Both the position numbers and the translations under genes were made by a program. A stretch of DNA of 64,000 bases from Streptomyces sp. S.PB5 (GTDB lineage Bacteria; Actinomycetota; Actinomycetes; Streptomycetales; Streptomycetaceae), in contig NZ_JAQMWP010000005.1 of assembly GCF_030403745.1 (NCBI RefSeq), positions 372,001 through 436,000 of the forward strand. Direction: 5' to 3'. The notes beneath the pieces were generated by a model, which saw nothing but the letters and a program-made list of their open reading frames with translations, was not told the origin of the DNA and did not search any database. This document shows, in pieces, positions 59,092-64,000 of this stretch. Within the stretch, counting starts at the first letter, position 1; each line of letters begins with the position of its first letter.

Positions 59092-60687
59092 TCAGCCGCG
59101 GAAGCCGAGGAGACCGTGCAGAACGGCCCTGCTTGGCGCCGTGGCCGGCTGTCCGGCGGTCGCCGTGGACATCGCCGAGGCCGCGGCCTCCGGCTTGGGG
59201 TCGGGGGTCTTCTCGCAGACCGCGTCGGCCACGCCGCTGCCGCGCGGCACCGTGCCGTCGGTGAGGTACTTCACCAGGTGCTTGTCGAGGCAGGCGTTGC
59301 CGCTCAGCGAGATGCCGTGGTTGCCGCCGCCCTGCTCCACCACCAGGCTGGAGTTCTTGAGCAGTCGGTGCACGGTGACGCCGCCCTGGTACGGGGTGGC
59401 CGCGTCGTCCGTCGCCTGGAACAACAGCACAGGAGGCAGCTTGCTGTTGGCGACGTTCACCGGCTTCAGGGTCTTCGTCGGCCAGAACGCGCACGGCGCG
59501 TTGTACCAGGCGTTGTTCCAGGCCATGAAGGGGGCCTTGTCGTACACCTTCCAGTTGTCCTTGCGCCACTGGTTCCAGTCGCGCGGCCAGGAGGCGTCGC
59601 GGCACTGCACGGCGGCGTAGATGCTGTAGCCGTTGTCACCGGAGGCGTCGATGGCGGCGATGTTCTCGTACGTCTCGACGAGCAGGTCGGTCTTCTTGTC
59701 GTTCACGTAGGACGCGAACGCCTTGGCCAGCATGGGCCAGTAGCCGTTGTAGTAGCCGCCCGGGATGAAGATGTCCTCCAACTCGGCGGCGCCCACCTTG
59801 CCGCCGGCCGGCTTCTTGGCCAGCGCGGCGCGCATCGCGTACCACTTGGCCTCGATCTTGGCGGGGTCGGTGCCGAGCTTGTACGTGGAGTCGTACTTGG
59901 CGATCCACGCCATGAGCGCCTTGTGCCGGGCGTCGAAGGCGTAGTCCTGCGAGATGTTGGCGTCGTACCAGACTCCGTCGGGGTCGACGATGGAGTCCAG
60001 CACCATGCGGCGCACCCGGTTCGGGAACAGCTTGCCGTAGACCTGGCCCAGGTAGGTGCCGTACGAGTAGCCGAAGTAGTTGATCTTCTTCGCCCCGAGC
60101 GCCTTGCGGATCGAGTCCATGTCCTTCACGGCGCTGATCGTGTTGATGTACGGCAACACGTCCTTGTACTTGGTGCCGCAGGCCTTGGCGAAGGACTTGG
60201 CGCGCGCCAGGTTGGCCTTCTCGATCGCGGCCGTGCTGGGCACGGAGTCCGGGCGGACCGGGTTGAAGTAACCGGCCTTGCAGTCCAGGGCGGGCTTGCT
60301 CTTGCCGACGCCGCGCGGGTCGAAGCCGATGACGTCGTACTGGCTCGCGACCGCCTTGGGGAGCGCGGACGCGACGTAGTCGGCGAGGCTCAGGCCGCTG
60401 GCGCCGGGGCCGCCGGGGTTGACCAGAAGTGGACCCTGGTAGCGCTGCGCGGTGTGCGGCACGCGCGTGAGGGCGAGGGTGATCTTCCGCCCCTCGGGCT
60501 TGGCGTAGTTCAGGGGCACCTTCACCGACGCGCACTGGAGGGTCGGGGAGTCGTCCGTACCGCACTTCTTCCAGGTCAGGCTCGACGCCTGGGCGGACTG
60601 CGGGGCGTCGGCCTGGGCCGGGACGGCGGTGAGCGAGCCCGCGAGAACGACGGTCGCACCGCACAGCACGGCTGTACTTCTTCTCAT
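59092..60687 (-). CDS. Secreted tripeptidyl aminopeptidase (S33 family)
   Basis: A 531-residue exported alpha/beta-hydrolase peptidase, the Streptomyces Tap/SlpD-E type. The signal peptide MRRSTAVLCGATVVLAGSLT ends in AxA (VPAQA). Nucleophile motif NYFGYSYGTYLGQVYG with Ser208, oxyanion region LLVNPGGPGASGLS, then FDPRGVGKSKPA. C-terminal cap has ATDDAATPYQGG (Asp) and GGGNHGISLSGN (His). It releases tripeptides from the N-termini of extracellular proteins. Its 3' end faces the shared terminator. No regulator adjacent. Confidence 0.92.
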   Translation of the reverse strand: MRRSTAVLCGATVVLAGSLTAVPAQADAPQSAQASSLTWKKCGTDDSPTLQCASVKVPLNYAKPEGRKITLALTRVPHTAQRYQGPLLVNPGGPGASGLSLADYVASALPKAVASQYDVIGFDPRGVGKSKPALDCKAGYFNPVRPDSVPSTAAIEKANLARAKSFAKACGTKYKDVLPYINTISAVKDMDSIRKALGAKKINYFGYSYGTYLGQVYGKLFPNRVRRMVLDSIVDPDGVWYDANISQDYAFDARHKALMAWIAKYDSTYKLGTDPAKIEAKWYAMRAALAKKPAGGKVGAAELEDIFIPGGYYNGYWPMLAKAFASYVNDKKTDLLVETYENIAAIDASGDNGYSIYAAVQCRDASWPRDWNQWRKDNWKVYDKAPFMAWNNAWYNAPCAFWPTKTLKPVNVANSKLPPVLLFQATDDAATPYQGGVTVHRLLKNSSLVVEQGGGNHGISLSGNACLDKHLVKYLTDGTVPRGSGVADAVCEKTPDPKPEAAASAMSTATAGQPATAPSRAVLHGLLGFRG

Positions 60688-60859
60688 GGAGGTCCTTCAG
60701 AGCATGGGGGGTTGGCAAGGATCGGAAGGTTGGCGATCCTGGCGTGATCTTTTCGGAAAAGCATGCCTCCGGAGAACATCCAGACCGAAAATTTGAACGA
60801 TCTTTGATCCGACGGCTGGATGACAGGGGCGCCCGACCGAGTGCCGGGCGCCCCCTCGC

Positions 60860-62374
60860 TCATGTCGCCGTGCAGGTCACGGTCGGCACGCTCCCGCCTC
60901 CCGGCGCCCCGCCGAACCCGAGGCTCGCCGAACCGCCCGCGGCCACCGTCCCGTTGTGAGCGGCGTTCGTGGCGGTCACCGTCGCCCCGGACTGCGTGTA
61001 CGACGCGTTCCACATGGTCGTGACCTTCTGCGACCCGCTCCAGGTCCAGGTCACTTTCCAGGACGAGATCGCGGTCGTCCCGGTGTTGGTCACCTTCACC
61101 TCGGCGTTGAAGCCGCTGCCCCAGTCGCTGCTGACGGTGTAGGCGGCGGTGCAGGCCGCCCCGGGCCCGCCAGGACCGCCGGGGCCGCCCGGACCGCCGC
61201 CGCCCGGCGGAAAGCCCGGTGCCTTGACGCTCGCCAGATACCCGTCCTTGACGGTGTCCACGGTCTGCCAGTCGTCCTTCAGGATCCCGCCGGTGTCACC
61301 TGAGTTGGGGTTCCAGGACCAGAAGGTCCAGTGGAAGGAGTCCGAGCCGTACGTCGACGTCGGCCGGAGGTAGTCCACCAGCGCGGCCAGCCACCGCTGG
61401 TCCACGGTCGACTGGAGGGTGGTGCCGAACTCGCCCACCCACACCGGCGCGATGTTCTGCTTGAAGATGTAGCCCCAGTACTTGTCCCAGATGCCGGGCA
61501 TGTTGGCGGGGAAGCTGGGGTCGCTGAACCAGCTCTGCTGGGCCACGGAGGTGGCGTAGTCGTGGGCGGAGTACACGACCCGGTTCGCCACGTTCAGCTG
61601 CACCGGGTGGTCGGCGACGCCCATCAGATTGCCGCCCCACCAGCCCGAGACACCGTTGTACGTCTGGACGCCCTCGACGAAGATCAGCAGCTCGGGGTTG
61701 ACGGCGAGGACGGCGTTCCCGGCACGCTGGGCGGCCAGGCGCCAGTCACGCGTGGTGTCGCCGCAGCCCCAGCAGGCCGGGTCGTGGGGCTCGTTGTGGA
61801 GGTCGATGCCGACGACGGTGTCCTGGCCGAGGTAACGGGTCGCGAGGGCACGGAGGTTGGCGATCCATGTCGACTCCGGTACCGCCGAGGTGTACCAGAG
61901 CGCCGACTGGCCGGCGGCGTCCGGGCGATGCCGGTCGAGGATGACCTTGAGGCCGCCCTGACCGGCGTACGACACGATCTTGTCCAGTGCGCCGAGGGAG
62001 CTCAGCCCTTGCAGGTCGGCGTTCTTGCCTCCGGAGAAGTCGATGCTGCTGGGGACGGTCCCCGGCTTGAAGATGTCGTCGCTGAACGGGATGCGGAGGG
62101 TGTTGTAGCCCAGCGATCTCATCTGGTCGATCATGGACTTGTAGTCGCGGGACCAGAGGCCGTGGACGACGTTGTTGCCGGTCTCGAAGCCGAACCAGTT
62201 GATGCCGGCGATCCGGACAGACTGGCCGTTCGCGTCCAGGATCTGACGACCGCTGGTGTGCCAGTAGCCGGCTCCGGCCGCGGCCTCGGCGGCGTGGGCG
62301 GGCGGCTGGACTCCGGCCAGGAGCGGCAGGAGAAGCGCCGCCGCGCACAACGCTCTTCGCAAGCTGCGGAACAT
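60860..62374 (-). CDS. Secreted GH5 cellulase with CBM2
   Basis: A 504-residue exported endoglucanase. Signal peptide at 1-28 (LCAAALLLPLLAGVQPPAHA). GH5 barrel about 33-385: GINWFGFETGNNVVHGLWS, general acid/base Glu195 in DLHNEPHD, nucleophile Glu315 in WVGEFGTTLQSTV. A Gly/Pro-rich linker at about 388-405 leads to a family 2 carbohydrate-binding module (408-504; YTVSSDWGSGFNAEVKVTNT) with aromatic residues for cellulose. A perfect CebR operator 39-52 bp upstream places it under cello-oligosaccharide control. Confidence 0.94.
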   Translation of the reverse strand: MFRSLRRALCAAALLLPLLAGVQPPAHAAEAAAGAGYWHTSGRQILDANGQSVRIAGINWFGFETGNNVVHGLWSRDYKSMIDQMRSLGYNTLRIPFSDDIFKPGTVPSSIDFSGGKNADLQGLSSLGALDKIVSYAGQGGLKVILDRHRPDAAGQSALWYTSAVPESTWIANLRALATRYLGQDTVVGIDLHNEPHDPACWGCGDTTRDWRLAAQRAGNAVLAVNPELLIFVEGVQTYNGVSGWWGGNLMGVADHPVQLNVANRVVYSAHDYATSVAQQSWFSDPSFPANMPGIWDKYWGYIFKQNIAPVWVGEFGTTLQSTVDQRWLAALVDYLRPTSTYGSDSFHWTFWSWNPNSGDTGGILKDDWQTVDTVKDGYLASVKAPGFPPGGGGPGGPGGPGGPGAACTAAYTVSSDWGSGFNAEVKVTNTGTTAISSWKVTWTWSGSQKVTTMWNASYTQSGATVTATNAAHNGTVAAGGSASLGFGGAPGGGSVPTVTCTAT

Positions 62375-62412
62375 GTCGCTGCTTCCTCTCGGGAGGCGCG
62401 GGTCCGGAACGA

Positions 62413-62426
62413 TGGGAGCGCTCCCA
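62413..62426. promoter_or_regulatory. CebR operator (cellulose-response box)
   Basis: TGGGAGCGCTCCCA is a perfect 14-bp palindrome identical to the CebR consensus. CebR (LacI family) represses cellulase genes until cellobiose binds. It lies 38 bp upstream of the GH5 gene start. Confidence 0.88.
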
Positions 62427-62501
62427 CCACCCTGCCCCTCCCATGGAAGTCAGGTCACATGGACACGTCAAGACACTGGACGTCACCTGCTTGGCTTGAC
62501 G

Positions 62502-63311
62502 TCACCTGCTCAGTTTCTGGAACCTCCGCACCGCCAGCGGCAGGAAGATCGCCGTCAGCACCACGGGCCACACACCGGCCATCAGCAGCGCGTGCTGCTC
62601 GACCCAGGAGTCCCCGCCGCCGACCGGAGTGCCGAACAGGTCTCGGGTGGCGGCGGCGGTGGAGGAGATCGGGTTCCAGGCGGCCACGGCGCCGAGCCAG
62701 TCGGGCATCAGCTGCGGCGCGACGAAGATGCTGGAGATCATCGTCAGGGGGAAGGCCACCGCGAACAGACCGCCCGCCGCCTCCGGGTTGGGCACGATGA
62801 GCCCCAGCCACACCCCGATCCAGATCAGCGAGAACCGCAGCCACAGCAGCAGCCCGAAGGCCGCGAGGAAGCCGAGTCCGCCGTCCGGGCGCCAGCCCAT
62901 CGCGAGCGCGGTCAGCATCATGATGGCCAGTTCGGCGCAGGCGACGAGCAGATCGGTGACCCCGCGTCCGGCGACCACGGCCGACGACGTCATCGGCATC
63001 GAGCGGAACCGGTCGATCACGCCCTTCGTGGCGTCGTACACCACCAGGGTCGCGGTGTTGATGAACCCGAAGGCCATCGTCATCACGAACATCCCGGGCA
63101 TCAGGAAGTCCTTGTAGTCCCCGCCGCCGGGCACCTGCATGGCGCTGCCGAAGACATAGCCGTAGAGGAGGACGGAGAGGATCGGGAAGCCCAGCTGCCA
63201 GGCGATGTTGACGGGCTGGCGCTGGTAGTGGGTGAGGCCGCGGCGGACGATGTTCCAGACGTCGGCGAGGATCCAGTACGTACGGCCGTGGGTCGCTTCC
63301 AGGGTGCTCAC
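62502..63311 (-). CDS. ABC-2 type transporter permease (DrrB-like)
   Basis: A 269-residue six-helix permease with the ABC-2 layout: N-terminal cytoplasmic start (VRRGLTHYQRQPVNIAWQLG), then helices such as PILSVLLYGYVFGSAM, FGLLLWLRFSLIWIGVWLGL, and the conserved PVGGG region near the C-terminus. DrrB-like exporters move drugs or lipids. Its start overlaps the ATPase stop by 4 nt; the pair forms a complete DrrAB-type exporter. Confidence 0.9.
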   Translation of the reverse strand: MSTLEATHGRTYWILADVWNIVRRGLTHYQRQPVNIAWQLGFPILSVLLYGYVFGSAMQVPGGGDYKDFLMPGMFVMTMAFGFINTATLVVYDATKGVIDRFRSMPMTSSAVVAGRGVTDLLVACAELAIMMLTALAMGWRPDGGLGFLAAFGLLLWLRFSLIWIGVWLGLIVPNPEAAGGLFAVAFPLTMISSIFVAPQLMPDWLGAVAAWNPISSTAAATRDLFGTPVGGGDSWVEQHALLMAGVWPVVLTAIFLPLAVRRFQKLSR

Positions 63312-64000
63312 GCGGCATCCTCCTTCTCGGTGCGGTGTCCGGTCAGGCGCAGGAACACGTCGTCGAGGCTGGGCCTGCGCAGCCCGATGTCCTCGACCTG
63401 GACGCCCTCGTCCTGGAGGGTGCGGGCGACTTCGGTGAGGGCGGAGACGCGGTCGACGACGGGTGCGTGGACGCGCAACTCGCCCTCCTCCGCCTCGGGT
63501 TCGCCGTCCGAGACCCGGGCGACGACCTTCACGACCTGGGGGATGTCGGACCGCTCGGCGACGACGACCTCGATACGGTCGCCGCCGACCCGGCCCTTGA
63601 GCCCGTCGGGGGTGTCGTCGGCGATGGCCCGCCCCTGGTCGATGACGGTGATGCGGGAGGCCAGCTTGTCGGCCTCCTCCAGGTACTGGGTGGTCAGCAG
63701 TACGGTGGTGCCGCTGGCCACCAACTCCCGTACCGAATCCCAGACTTCGTTGCGACTGCGCGGGTCGAGCCCGGTGGTCGGCTCGTCGAGGAACAGCACC
63801 GCCGGGGCGAGGATCATCGACGCGGCGAGGTCGAGACGGCGCCGCATGCCGCCGCTGTACTTGCCGACGCCCTTGTCCGCGGCGTCGGTGAGGTCGAACT
63901 GCTCCAGCAGCTCGGTGGCGCGCGCCCTGGCCCGGCGGCCGCCGAGGTGGAAGAGGCGGCCGAACATCTCCAGGTTCTGCCGACCGGTGAGCACCTCGTC
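63308..64000 (-). CDS. ABC transporter ATP-binding protein (DrrA-like), N-terminus cut by window edge
   Basis: 231 residues are visible, starting within the ATPase after its Walker A motif, which lies to the right of the window. Signature motif YSGGMRRRLDLAASM and Walker B VLFLDEPTTGLDPRSRN, H-loop LTTQYLEEADKLASR. The C-terminal extension resembles DrrA (regulatory) domain sequences (VVVAERSDIPQVVKVVARVS; SLDDVFLRLTGHRTEKEDAA). Paired with the permease gene downstream. Confidence 0.92.
   Translation of the reverse strand, partial: DEVLTGRQNLEMFGRLFHLGGRRARARATELLEQFDLTDAADKGVGKYSGGMRRRLDLAASMILAPAVLFLDEPTTGLDPRSRNEVWDSVRELVASGTTVLLTTQYLEEADKLASRITVIDQGRAIADDTPDGLKGRVGGDRIEVVVAERSDIPQVVKVVARVSDGEPEAEEGELRVHAPVVDRVSALTEVARTLQDEGVQVEDIGLRRPSLDDVFLRLTGHRTEKEDAA

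Overview
The window is a high-GC actinobacterial chromosome segment, almost certainly Streptomyces. The reasons are third-position G/C bias throughout, many GTG starts, 1-4 nt operon overlaps, an NsdA-like XRE regulator, a DmdR1-type iron regulator beside a SIS sugar-isomerase gene, a perfect CebR box before a cellulase, and dispersed Streptomyces-type intergenic repeats. I see no tRNA, rRNA, CRISPR array, phage or complete transposon.

Layout. 1-12.7 kb: an MFS transporter (cut by the left edge), a GlxA-type regulator, then a catabolic block (zinc alcohol dehydrogenase, three acyl-CoA dehydrogenases, SDR, cyclase-family hydrolase, amidohydrolase, CoA ligase) with an ATPase-domain regulator inside it. 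Its two divergent promoters share a 15-bp palindrome. 12.7-24.2 kb: EF-hand protein, STAS antagonist, ECF sigma factor with a zinc-binding anti-sigma partner, PurU, a small conserved Streptomyces protein, a substrate-binding lipoprotein, a repeat-rich membrane protein, an NsdA-like regulator and a Prim-Pol-like protein. 24.2-28 kb: a two-gene ABC exporter and an alpha/beta hydrolase lacking its serine nucleophile. 28.4-31.9 kb: DmdR1-like repressor, a repeat-rich divergent region with a DasR-like site, SIS protein, LysR remnant, RidA and GNAT. 32-33.4 kb: PAS protein.

33.4-34.8 kb is the most unusual part: a decayed IscB (OMEGA nuclease) gene preceded by an omegaRNA-like run of hairpins, then nested inverted repeats and a 24-codon leader-peptide gene before a 2-oxoglutarate oxygenase. 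36-38 kb: citrate synthase and PdxH, divergent. 38.1-48.1 kb: one eight-gene operon (TIGR03084 protein, AtuA-like, acyl-CoA carboxylase beta and alpha, acyl-CoA dehydrogenase, CoA ligase, enoyl-CoA hydratase, TetR) that looks like a branched or terpenoid acyl-CoA degradation route under TetR control. 48.2-64 kb: membrane lipase-like protein, EamA exporter, FemX-like ligase, FAD/Fe-S dehydrogenase carrying an in-frame hairpin insertion, SerC, FAD monooxygenase, secreted tripeptidyl aminopeptidase, GH5-CBM2 cellulase and an ABC-2 exporter cut by the right edge.

One pattern recurs: several minus-strand genes have three tandem copies of a short unit lying across the stop codon.
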